From UBA9732 sp003456855 (GTDB lineage: Bacteria > Spirochaetota > Spirochaetia > Sphaerochaetales > Sphaerochaetaceae): a DNA stretch of 14,487 bases. The translations under genes were made by a program, and so were the position numbers. A model generated the notes under the pieces. It was not told where the DNA came from, searched no databases, and saw nothing but the letters and a program-made list of their open reading frames with translations. Location of the stretch: assembly GCA_946626785.1 (NCBI GenBank), contig CAMOUY010000057.1, positions 1-14,487 on the forward strand. Reading direction: 5' to 3'. Of the stretch, positions 6,646 to 13,697 are shown piece by piece (positions within the stretch are counted from its first letter, which is position 1; each line of letters begins with the position of its first letter).

Positions 6646-7783
6646 CGGCGCTCCTGAGCTTGTTGACGAAGGTCTCGAGTCTGTCCAGACCTTCCTTGAG
6701 CTGGCTGTCACTGTAGCAGTATGTAAGTCTGATGTAGCCTTCGGACCCGAAGCATGAGCCTGGGGTTGCCGCAAGGCCTGCCTCGGAGATCATTCTTCTG
6801 CAGAAGGTGGCAGAATCAAGGCCAAGGTCCTTGATGCAGGGGAAGACGTAGAAGGCCCCAAGAGGCTGAGGGTAGCTGAGACCCATCCTGTCCAGTCTGT
6901 CCAGGACGTATGCCCTTCTCTTCCTGTATGCATCCTTCAGCTGCACATTGTCATAGTCCAGAGCCTGGATCGCAGCCTTCTGGAACGGTGACGGTGTGGA
7001 GACCACTATGAACTGATGGACAAGCTCCAGCCTTTCCTTGACAGCAGGAGGGGCAATCATGTAGCCCATTCTCCAGCCTGTCATAGCATATGGCTTGGAG
7101 AAGCTCTGAACCAGTATGATCTGGTCCCTGATATCCCCAAATTCAGCAAAGCTGTGGTAGTTGTCCGTGTAGACAAGCTCCCTGTACACATCGTCGCATA
7201 TCACGAAGATGTCCCTGCCCTTCACCAGGTCATGGATTGCCTTGAGCGAAGCCTCTGAGAGGATCGTCCCTGTCGGGTTGTTCGGTGTGTTGAGTACAAT
7301 GGCCTTAGTCTTGTCGGTGATGAGCATTGAAAGCTCGTCCCTGTCTATCTGGAAGTCGCTCTTCGAGATGTCAAGTGGAACCGTCTTTGCGCGGCAGAGC
7401 TTGACTATCTCCTCATAGAGTACGAAGGCCGGCATCGGGATGATCACCTCATCGCCTGGATTGAGGGTTCCAAACAGGGAGACGAACAGAGCCTCCGTTG
7501 CTCCGGCGGTGACAATCACCTGGCTCTGGTCACAGGTGAAACCGTGCTTTTGGGTCTCGAATTCAGCGATCTTGACCCTCAGATCAGGGTTCCCGTTGTT
7601 CTCTATGTAGTGAGTCTCATGGTTCTCAAGCGACTTCTCCGCCTCGGTCCTGATGACCTGTGGTGTGTCGAAGTCCGGCTCGCCCAAGGTCAGGGCAATG
7701 CAGCCCGGAGTCTTCCTGGCAAGTGCTGAGAACTCTCTGATTGCGCTTCTTTTAAGGTCGTAGACAGCTTCGTTGAGCAGCAT
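6632..7783 (-). CDS. PLP aminotransferase class I/II, probable N-acetyl-L,L-diaminopimelate aminotransferase
   Basis: This 383-residue fold-type I aminotransferase shows LGEPDFDTP (33-41), NTPNNPTG (165-172), CDDVY (196-200) and SFSKPYAMTGWRMG, with the PLP Schiff-base Lys at 230 and the phosphate-binding Arg at 238. Near the C-terminus is GYIRLTYC, with the Arg that binds the substrate carboxylate. The family includes aspartate and aromatic aminotransferases and the PatA-type enzyme that transaminates N-acetyl-2-amino-6-oxopimelate with glutamate. The diaminopimelate role is inferred from its position between lysA and the M20 deacetylase in an operon containing dapH, which needs exactly this step. 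The ATG is preceded by a GGGGG run and lies 8 bases after lysA; its 3' end overlaps the deacetylase by 14 bases. The fold is certain; the substrate is likely. Confidence 0.9.
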   Translation of the reverse strand: MLLNEAVYDLKRSAIREFSALARKTPGCIALTLGEPDFDTPQVIRTEAEKSLENHETHYIENNGNPDLRVKIAEFETQKHGFTCDQSQVIVTAGATEALFVSLFGTLNPGDEVIIPMPAFVLYEEIVKLCRAKTVPLDISKSDFQIDRDELSMLITDKTKAIVLNTPNNPTGTILSEASLKAIHDLVKGRDIFVICDDVYRELVYTDNYHSFAEFGDIRDQIILVQSFSKPYAMTGWRMGYMIAPPAVKERLELVHQFIVVSTPSPFQKAAIQALDYDNVQLKDAYRKRRAYVLDRLDRMGLSYPQPLGAFYVFPCIKDLGLDSATFCRRMISEAGLAATPGSCFGSEGYIRLTYCYSDSQLKEGLDRLETFVNKLRSADGLS

Positions 7784-7791
7784 CGATCCCC

Positions 7792-9048
7792 CTAGCTCTG
7801 GTAGTTGAAGTCCTCGTCAACGTCGAAGGTGGCGAAGATGTCATCGAGGCTCTCGGAGCGGCGGATCAGCTTGACCTGACCTCTCTCGTTCATCAGAAGC
7901 TCTCCGCAGCGAGGAAGACCGTTGTAGTTGTAGCCCATGGACCTTCCGTGGGCACCGGCATCGTGGATGACGATGATATCCCCGTAGTTGGTCTTCGGAA
8001 GGGCCCTGTCAATCGCGAACTTGTCGTTGTTCTCGCAGAGTCCTCCTACAACGTCGAAGTTGCCTGCCGGCTCATCCTTCTCCTTTCCAAGGACCGTCAT
8101 GTGGTGATAGGCGCCGTACATTGCAGGTCTCATCAGATCGCATGCGGAGGCGTCAAGGCCGACATACTTCTTGTAGGTGTCCTTTCTGCCATGAACAGAG
8201 GCCACAAGATAGCCGTTCGGACCTGTGATCCAGCGGCCTAGCTCTGTGTAGATTGCTACCTTTATGCCCTGTGGGGCCAGGATGCTATCGTATTCAAGGC
8301 GCACACCCTCACCGATTGCGTGGATGTCCACAGCCTTCTCGCTTGGTCTGTATGGAATCCCGATTCCACCGCCGAGGTCGACGATCTCGATGTTGATTCC
8401 TAGCTTCTTCATCTCCACGACTATCTTGAAGAGCATGTTTGCAAGCTTTGGATAGTAGTTGTCGTCAAGGCAGCAGGATGCGGCCATGCAGTGGATTCCG
8501 AAGTGCTTCACGCCCTTCTCCTGCAGCGTGACATAGGCCTTGATCAGCTGGTCATAGGTCATTCCGAACTTGGTGTCCCTCTGGTTTCCCATGATCTCGC
8601 TTGTCATTGAGAATGAACCTGGATTGTATCTCAGGCAGACTGTGTCGGGGATCCCGCAGGAGCGCTCAAGGACCTCGATCTGGGTTATGTCATCAAGGTT
8701 GATTATCGCCTTTGCGGCGACTGCTGTCCTGTAGGCTCTGAATGAGGTCTCGTTTGATGTGAACATGATCTTCTTGCCCTTAAGTCCGCAGGCCTGGCTC
8801 ATCACCACCTCGGAGATCGAGGCGCAGTCAGTTCCGCAGCCTAGTGAGGTCAGAAGCCTGATGATGGCAGGTGTAGGTGTTGCCTTCACCGCAAAGCATT
8901 CAGTGAAGCCCTTGTTCCAGGAGAAGGCCTTCTGCAGAGATTTCACAGTATCCTTGATTGCCTTCTCGTCATAGACATAGAAAGGCGTGCCGAAGCGTGT
9001 TCTCCACTCTTTGGCCTGATCCAATGTGAAAGGCACAGTCTTTTTCAC
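7792..9048 (-). CDS. lysA: Diaminopimelate decarboxylase
   Basis: This 418-residue fold-type III PLP decarboxylase converts meso-diaminopimelate to lysine. Visible are TPFYVYDEKAI (21-31), FAVKATPTP with PLP-Lys55, the glycine-rich DLGGGIGIPY (224-233), ELGRWITGP (269-277), and the LCENNDKFAIDR segment (337-348) whose Cys338-Glu339 pair supplies the second-subunit active-site Cys. YGAYHH follows the usual pattern. Two motifs differ from textbook LysA: HCMAASC (186-192) stands where 'HIGSQ' is common, and ELGR replaces EPGR. From memory these changes are shared by a LysA subgroup in gut clostridia and Bacteroidales, so I do not read them as loss of function. The start is GTG (9046-9048) with AAGGAG 6 bases upstream. 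It lies between dapH and the aminotransferase. Confidence 0.93.
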   Translation of the reverse strand: MKKTVPFTLDQAKEWRTRFGTPFYVYDEKAIKDTVKSLQKAFSWNKGFTECFAVKATPTPAIIRLLTSLGCGTDCASISEVVMSQACGLKGKKIMFTSNETSFRAYRTAVAAKAIINLDDITQIEVLERSCGIPDTVCLRYNPGSFSMTSEIMGNQRDTKFGMTYDQLIKAYVTLQEKGVKHFGIHCMAASCCLDDNYYPKLANMLFKIVVEMKKLGINIEIVDLGGGIGIPYRPSEKAVDIHAIGEGVRLEYDSILAPQGIKVAIYTELGRWITGPNGYLVASVHGRKDTYKKYVGLDASACDLMRPAMYGAYHHMTVLGKEKDEPAGNFDVVGGLCENNDKFAIDRALPKTNYGDIIVIHDAGAHGRSMGYNYNGLPRCGELLMNERGQVKLIRRSESLDDIFATFDVDEDFNYQS

Positions 9049-9061
9049 AATAAACTCCTTG

Positions 9062-9754
9062 TCAGAGTTTCCTCAGTCCCGCCTCCAGAGCGGTCTTGGA
9101 ATTTGTCTTCTCGTCCCTTTCCTTGATGATCCTTGCAGGACATCCTGCGACGACCATGTTGTCAGGGACGTCTTCAATAACAACGGCACCGGCAGCAACT
9201 ACGCAGTTCTTGCCGATCTGGACACCCTCGATCACAACGGCGTTTGCACCGACCAGGGTCCCATCTCCTATTGTAACAGGTTTTGCGGATGCCGGCTCAA
9301 TAACTCCAGCTAAAACTGCACCGGCTCCTATATGGCAGTTCTTGCCGACCGTTGCCCTTCCGCCAAGGACTGCTCCCATGTCGATCATTGAGCCCTCTCC
9401 GATCACCGATCCGATGTTGATGATGGCACCCATCATTATGACGGCCCTGTCACCTATCTCAACCTGCTCGCGGATCACTGCACCAGGCTCGATTCTGGCG
9501 TTGATGTTCTTCTTGTCCAGCATCGGGATGGCTGAGTTTCTGCAGTCGTTCTCGATGACGATGTCCTCGATGTTGTCCTTGTTGGCCTCGAGGATAGGTC
9601 CGAGCTCCTTCCAATCGCCGAAGACAATCTTGTCCGATGCACCGAAGACCTTTGCGCTGCCGTAATCGATAGGTTTCTTCTCTTTGACGAAGACCTTGAC
9701 CGGAGTCTTCTTCTCTGCGTTTGCTATGTAGTTGATGATTTCCTGTGCGTTCAT
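9062..9754 (-). CDS. dapH: 2,3,4,5-tetrahydropyridine-2,6-dicarboxylate N-acetyltransferase
   Basis: This 230-residue enzyme acetylates tetrahydrodipicolinate with acetyl-CoA, the committing step of the acetylated lysine/diaminopimelate branch. The N-terminal helical cap (1-75) is followed by a left-handed parallel beta-helix with isoleucine/valine hexapeptide repeats: ARIEPGAVI, VEIGDRAVIMMGAIINIGSV, GKNCHIGAGAVLAGVIEP and VTIGDGTLVGANAVV. The closing segment DNMVVAGCPARIIKERDEKT is typical of DapH. Acetyl- rather than succinyltransferase is chosen because the length and the hexapeptide pattern match DapH and not DapD, and because the deacetylase and aminotransferase of the acetyl branch follow. 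The ATG sits directly after the TGA of dapB (6 bases between), with GAGGT overlapping that stop, which suggests coupled translation. Confidence 0.95.
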   Translation of the reverse strand: MNAQEIINYIANAEKKTPVKVFVKEKKPIDYGSAKVFGASDKIVFGDWKELGPILEANKDNIEDIVIENDCRNSAIPMLDKKNINARIEPGAVIREQVEIGDRAVIMMGAIINIGSVIGEGSMIDMGAVLGGRATVGKNCHIGAGAVLAGVIEPASAKPVTIGDGTLVGANAVVIEGVQIGKNCVVAAGAVVIEDVPDNMVVAGCPARIIKERDEKTNSKTALEAGLRKL

Positions 9755-9760
9755 ATTACC

Positions 9761-10501
9761 TCAGCCTGTAATGCTTTTCATGTTGTAGAGACCAGGTTCC
9801 TTGCCAACGATGAAGGCCGCTGCCTTCAGAGCCCCCTCAGCGAAGAGGTCCCTTGAAAAGGCCTCGTGCTTTAGCGTAAGCTCCTCGTTTGCGGTTGTGA
9901 TGTGGATCTCGTGGATGCCGAAGACGTTACCCATCCTGAGAGAATGGATTCCGATCTCCTCCTTGGTCCTCTTTCCGTTGTCCGGACGTCCGATGTTGTA
10001 GGTGCTCTGTGGCCTTGCCTGCTTGATGGAGTCTGCAAGAAGCAGAGCCGTACCGCTCGGGACGTCCAGTTTCCTGTTGTGATGGGTCTCCACAATCTCG
10101 ATGTCGGCATCGGGGAATGCGGCCGCAGCCTTCCTTGCCAGGTCGGCGAGCACGGCCACTCCCATTGACATGTTGGCGCTGTAGAAGACCGGGATGGTCT
10201 TTGCAGCCTCAGAAATGAGAGCCTTCTCGTCCTCGGTGTGGCCTGTAGTGGCCACAACAACCGGAAGCTTCTTAGCCTTGCAGTAGTCCAGTAGACCCTT
10301 CACTCCTGCATGGAATGAGAAGTCGACGACGACATCAGCCTGCTCGGTGCAGGTGTCGAAGCTCTTGTGGAGGTTCCCCTCTTCGACTGTGACGTCAGGG
10401 CTTACCCCTGCTGCAAAGACAGCACCGCTCTGACCCTGGTCAACCAGGTTCTTCACAATCTGCCCCATCTTTCCGGTTATTCCGTGGACTAGTACTCTCA
10501 T
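9761..10501 (-). CDS. dapB: 4-hydroxy-tetrahydrodipicolinate reductase
   Basis: This NAD(P)H-dependent reductase acts on the product of DapA to give tetrahydrodipicolinate. At 246 residues it is a little shorter than most DapB proteins. The Rossmann motif GITGKMGQIV is at 7-16, VVVATTGHTEDE is at 81-92, and SANMSMGVAVL is near 108-118. The catalytic and substrate-binding segment ETHHNRKLDVPSGTA (138-152) has the expected His-His, Lys and PSGTA. The ATG has an AGGAG 5 bases upstream, and that site overlaps the TAA of dapA (TAAGGAG). It stands between dapA and dapH, the usual pathway order. Confidence 0.95.
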   Translation of the reverse strand: MRVLVHGITGKMGQIVKNLVDQGQSGAVFAAGVSPDVTVEEGNLHKSFDTCTEQADVVVDFSFHAGVKGLLDYCKAKKLPVVVATTGHTEDEKALISEAAKTIPVFYSANMSMGVAVLADLARKAAAAFPDADIEIVETHHNRKLDVPSGTALLLADSIKQARPQSTYNIGRPDNGKRTKEEIGIHSLRMGNVFGIHEIHITTANEELTLKHEAFSRDLFAEGALKAAAFIVGKEPGLYNMKSITG

Positions 10502-10510
10502 CTTTGCTCC

Positions 10511-11404
10511 TTAGCCGATCAGGCCATGGTATCTCATTAGCTGAAGAAGATTTGCCTCATGCTCGCTCTCCATCTCTGTAAGAGGCAGTCTGAGGATGTT
10601 CTTTCCGAATCCCATAGCAGAGACAGCTGCCTTTGCAGGAATCGGGTTGACCTCGCAGAACAGTGCATTGATCAGTGGAATGAGATCCATCTGCATCTTT
10701 GCAGCTTCCTTGACCTTGCCCTCGAAGAACATGTGGCACATCTGGCTTGTCTCCTTAGGCATGATGTTGGACAGAACCGAGATGACTCCCTGTCCGCCGA
10801 CTGACAGCATCGGGACGATCTGGTCATCGTTTCCGCAGTAGATGTCAAGTCTGTCACCTACGAGTGCTGCGGTCTCAACGATCTTCGAGATGTTTCCGTT
10901 TGCTTCCTTGATGGCCACGATTCTGTCGTGTCTTGCAAGTTCAACGTATGTCCTGGGCTCGATGTTGACTCCTGTGCGTGATGGCACGTTGTACAGGATG
11001 ATCGGCTTGTCCGTCTCATCCGCGATCTGGTAGTACATCTTAACGAGGCCCTTCTGGGTTGCCTTGTTGTAGTATGGTGTGACGATCAGAAGACCATCGG
11101 CACCGACTTTGCATGCATACTGCGAAAGCTCGATTGCGTATGGGGTCTCGTTCGATCCTGTGCCTGCGATGACAGGTACTCTGTGGTTGACTCTCTCGAC
11201 TGCGTACTTGATGACTGCCTTGTGCTCTGCATCCGAAAGTGTCGAACCCTCACCACTTGTTCCAGCGATAACCAGGGCATCGATTCCACTTTCAATCTGC
11301 CAGTCGATGAGGCGTCCGAAGTTCTCATAGTCCACACCTGTCTCTGTGAATGGTGTGACCAGTGCTGTTGCCGCTCCTCTGAAGATAGGCTCTTTTGCTT
11401 TCAT
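10511..11404 (-). CDS. dapA: 4-hydroxy-tetrahydrodipicolinate synthase
   Basis: This 297-residue class I aldolase (TIM barrel) condenses pyruvate with aspartate semialdehyde, the first step specific to lysine and diaminopimelate. Landmarks are GTSGEGSTL (48-56), YYNKATQKGL (111-120), LYNVPSRTGVNI with catalytic Tyr138 and Arg143, and VAIKEANGN with Schiff-base Lys166. The ATG at 11402-11404 has AAGGAG 6 bases upstream, and that site lies just past the riboswitch terminator. It is the first gene of the lysine operon, so its transcription is expected to fall when lysine binds the leader. I see no missing residue or truncation. Confidence 0.96.
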   Translation of the reverse strand: MKAKEPIFRGAATALVTPFTETGVDYENFGRLIDWQIESGIDALVIAGTSGEGSTLSDAEHKAVIKYAVERVNHRVPVIAGTGSNETPYAIELSQYACKVGADGLLIVTPYYNKATQKGLVKMYYQIADETDKPIILYNVPSRTGVNIEPRTYVELARHDRIVAIKEANGNISKIVETAALVGDRLDIYCGNDDQIVPMLSVGGQGVISVLSNIMPKETSQMCHMFFEGKVKEAAKMQMDLIPLINALFCEVNPIPAKAAVSAMGFGKNILRLPLTEMESEHEANLLQLMRYHGLIG

Positions 11405-11425
11405 TTCTTACTCCTTCATCTCTGC

Positions 11426-11460
11426 AAAAAAGAAAAGACCGATGCGCTGTGCATCGGCCT
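11426..11460 (-). terminator. Intrinsic terminator of the lysine riboswitch expression platform
   Basis: On the minus strand, AGGCCGATGC and GCATCGGTCT form a 10-bp stem (one G-U pair) around a 5-base loop, followed by a T-run with a single C interruption. It lies between the L-box aptamer and dapA, 21 bases before the dapA ATG, which is the expected place for a lysine-dependent terminator. Confidence 0.9.
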
Positions 11461-11485
11461 GTAAGCTCTTTTTGTTAAGAAAGAA

Positions 11486-11661
11486 GCATTAATACATAGC
11501 TCTCCGCATCAGCGACAATCAGGCGGATATTCTCCGAATGACCAAGCGAAGTCTGCAAACCTCCACTTTCGGCGGCATCCCCTTTCATCGAGGCAACGGC
11601 CCAGCAACGGCCTCTTGCACCTCGACTAATCTTGTCAGTCGCGCCTCTATCCTTTAAATGC
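11486..11661 (-). promoter_or_regulatory. Lysine (L-box) riboswitch aptamer
   Basis: The 327-base gap between scpA and dapA holds a lysine riboswitch. On the minus strand it has the conserved GATAGAGGCGCG (11640-11651), the AAGATTAGTC element following it, the hallmark GATGAAAGGGGATGCCGCC (with CGAAAG next; 11566-11589), and a closing AGAGCTATG. ATAG near the 5' end pairs with CTAT near the 3' end, and outer GCATT/AATGC extends this P1 stem. TCCGC (11523-11527) with GCGGA (11503-11507) gives a candidate P5. The size, about 176 bases, is normal for this class. It precedes the terminator and dapA, so lysine should promote termination and shut down the six-gene operon. The assignment is by remembered consensus, not a covariance search. 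Confidence 0.93.
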
Positions 11662-11675
11662 AATAATGTTGCTAA

Positions 11676-11706
11676 ACTATAACCACGAATGGCTTGTCTT
11701 TGTCAA
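11676..11706 (-). promoter_or_regulatory. Candidate sigma70-type promoter of the lysine operon
   Basis: A perfect TTGACA (11701-11706) and TATAGT (11676-11681) are separated by 19 bases on the minus strand. The predicted transcription start, near 11668, lies a few bases before the outer P1 strand of the riboswitch, as expected for an L-box leader. The spacer is longer than the ideal 17. It begins about 25 bases after the scpA stop. Confidence 0.7.
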
Positions 11707-11731
11707 TAGAAACATCTGAATGGCTATGAAA

Positions 11732-12580
11732 TTAACCTTCAGGATTCTCCTCTTCTGACTCTTCCTCGACTTCCTCTTCTTCAACGATTGAGAAATCATC
11801 CTCGTCCTCAAGCTTGTTGTCCTTGATCTCGTCGTAGTCGCTGTCGTAGTCGTCGGCCAGGTTCGGGTTCCAGTCTGCAGGGCGCTTTGTCAGGATCATG
11901 TCACCGAAAGGTTCAGGCTGGTCAACAAGGATCATCTTGTCCTTGACGGACTCCAGGACCGCAAGGAACGAGCAGATCACGTGCTCCGGTGTCTTCTTTA
12001 TGAACAGGTCCGAGAACATTATCTGATCCTTTGTCTCGAAGAGCTCGTTCATCAGAGCTATCTTCTCCTTCTCGGTGACCTCTTCATAGACGTTGAAGAT
12101 CTTCTCCTCCACGAAGTCGTAGTTCTTCATCATCTCCATGAAGGTGTTCATCAGATCCCTGGTGGTCACGTCCTCCCAGAGCTCCTCATCGGAGAACGGG
12201 AACTGGAACTCGGACTCCTTCCTCATGATAGGAAGATCACCGTTCTCCTCGTTGCCCATGAGAAGCTCGGAGTATTTCTTGAACTTTGAGTATTCCAGAA
12301 GCCTCTCGACAAGCTCCTCTCTGGGGTCAACGTACTCCTCATCGAACTCGACCTCCACAGGGAGCATCATCTGGCTCTTGATCCAGATGAGCTCGGCGGC
12401 CATCTTGTAGAACTCGGAGAGGTCTCCGAGCCCTATTTCCTTGGCTTGGTGGATGTATTCGAGGAACTGGTCCGTGATCAACGAGATCGGGATGTCGTAG
12501 ATGTTGACCTCAGCCTTCTGGATAAGGGCCAGAAGCAGGTCTAGAGGACCTTCATATTTGGGAGTCTTGAATTCTACCAT
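11732..12580 (-). CDS. scpA: Segregation and condensation protein A (kleisin)
   Basis: This 282-residue kleisin bridges SMC heads together with ScpB. The N-terminal hallmark FKTPKYEGPLDLLLALIQKAEVNIYDIPI (about residues 4-32) is clear, followed by ITDQFLEYI and AAELIWIKSQMMLP. The C-terminal winged helix includes VICSFLAVLESVKDKMILVDQ (about residues 206-226), which would contact the SMC cap. After it comes an acidic tail of about 50 residues rich in Asp and Glu, making the protein longer than the usual 240-260. The ATG follows recA by 7 bases with only a weak AGGT 11 bases upstream, so it probably depends on read-through or coupled translation. scpB is not next to it: the lysine cassette intervenes. 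No terminator follows the stop codon. Confidence 0.93.
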   Translation of the reverse strand: MVEFKTPKYEGPLDLLLALIQKAEVNIYDIPISLITDQFLEYIHQAKEIGLGDLSEFYKMAAELIWIKSQMMLPVEVEFDEEYVDPREELVERLLEYSKFKKYSELLMGNEENGDLPIMRKESEFQFPFSDEELWEDVTTRDLMNTFMEMMKNYDFVEEKIFNVYEEVTEKEKIALMNELFETKDQIMFSDLFIKKTPEHVICSFLAVLESVKDKMILVDQPEPFGDMILTKRPADWNPNLADDYDSDYDEIKDNKLEDEDDFSIVEEEEVEEESEEENPEG

Positions 12581-12587
12581 CTGGTTG

Positions 12588-13676
12588 TCAGACCTCTGTC
12601 AGCTCAGAGACCTCCGCTGAAGGCTGACCTTCGGCTGTTCCCTTGGAGAACATGGCCTCTCTAAGCTTTGAATCAAGCTCTGCCATGACATCAGGGTTCT
12701 TCTTCAGGAAGCTCAGGGTGTTGTCCCTGCCCTGACCTATCTTCTCACCGTTGAAGGAATACCATGAACCTGTCTTCTCAAGGAATCCGAAGCGCACAGC
12801 GCCGTCAAGGATGCCTGAGGCATAGGAGATGCCCTCGTCGAACATCAGATCCAGCTCGACCTTCCTGAACGGTGGAGCTACCTTGTTCTTCACGATCTTG
12901 ACCCTTACACGGTTTCCGACATACTCGTCAGCACCCTTGCTGATGGTCTCGATCTTCCTGACCTCCATCCTCACGGAGCTGTAGAACTTCAGTGCGTTTC
13001 CGCCTGTGGTCGTCTCAGGGTTGCCGAACATGACGCCGATCTTCATTCTGATCTGGTTGATGAAGATGATGGTCGTCTTGCTCTTTGCAAGGATTGCAGT
13101 GAGCTTTCTCAGAGCCTGGCTCATAAGTCTGGCCTGGAGACCCATGTGGGAGTCACCCATGTCACCCTCGATTTCGGCCTGAGGTGTCAGAGCTGCAACG
13201 GAGTCAACGATGATGATGTCGACGGCGCCGCTTCTGACAAGGGACTCTGCGACCTCAAGGGCCTGCTCTCCGCTGTCCGGCTGGGAGATCCAGAGCTCAT
13301 CGGTGTTGACACCGAGCTTCTTGGCATAGGTTGGATCCAGAGCATGCTCAGCATCGATGAAGGCTGCGATTCCGCCTGCCTTCTGGGCCTCTGCAACTGC
13401 ATGGAGTGCAAGTGTCGTCTTACCTGAGGATTCAGGTCCATAGATTTCTATGACCCTTCCACGTGGGTATCCACCAACTCCAAGAGCCTCATCCAGGAGG
13501 ATGGATCCTGATGGGATGACCTCTATGTTGGCTGCAACCGGGTTGTCGCCAAGTCTCATCAGGGAACCCTTTCCGAACTCCTTGTCTATCTGCTGCCTTG
13601 CAGCCTCAAGTGCCTCTCTTTTCTGTCTGAGCACGTCAACTGTCTTGTTTTCATCAGAAGCTTTGACCTTAGCCAT
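12588..13676 (-). CDS. recA: DNA recombinase RecA
   Basis: RecA forms ATP-dependent filaments on single-stranded DNA for homologous recombination and stimulates LexA cleavage where LexA exists. Visible are Walker A GPESSGKTT (80-88), the Walker B strand VDIIIVDSVAALTP, the L1 region with MGLQARLMSQALRKLT, and the L2 region with MFGNPETTTGGNALKFYSS. The C-terminal domain is of normal form and ends in a mildly acidic tail. I start it at ATG 13674-13676 (362 residues) because AAGGAG lies 6 bases upstream; the in-frame TTG two codons earlier would touch that site. dtd ends 21 bases upstream, leaving no room for a private promoter there, and I see no SOS-box-like palindrome in that gap. It heads directly into scpA. 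Confidence 0.98.
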   Translation of the reverse strand: MAKVKASDENKTVDVLRQKREALEAARQQIDKEFGKGSLMRLGDNPVAANIEVIPSGSILLDEALGVGGYPRGRVIEIYGPESSGKTTLALHAVAEAQKAGGIAAFIDAEHALDPTYAKKLGVNTDELWISQPDSGEQALEVAESLVRSGAVDIIIVDSVAALTPQAEIEGDMGDSHMGLQARLMSQALRKLTAILAKSKTTIIFINQIRMKIGVMFGNPETTTGGNALKFYSSVRMEVRKIETISKGADEYVGNRVRVKIVKNKVAPPFRKVELDLMFDEGISYASGILDGAVRFGFLEKTGSWYSFNGEKIGQGRDNTLSFLKKNPDVMAELDSKLREAMFSKGTAEGQPSAEVSELTEV

Positions 13677-13697
13677 CTTCAACTCCTTCTTCCACCA

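Noticed and set aside
6646..6774. A 43-residue N-terminal extension of the M20 deacetylase
   Set aside because: It is Ser/Thr/Arg-rich, overlaps the aminotransferase gene in another frame, and a good Shine-Dalgarno supports ATG 6645.
9096..9665. A 189-codon plus-strand open frame opposite dapH
   Set aside because: It mirrors the hexapeptide repeats of dapH as a Pro/Thr/Ala-rich reading and has no protein-like features.
11475..11663. A 62-codon open frame on the minus strand between scpA and dapA
   Set aside because: It lies wholly within the lysine riboswitch aptamer, has no ribosome-binding site, and its composition follows the RNA consensus rather than a protein.
13677..13682. TTG start for recA two codons upstream
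   Set aside because: It would directly abut the AAGGAG site, leaving no spacing; the ATG at 13676 has ideal spacing.
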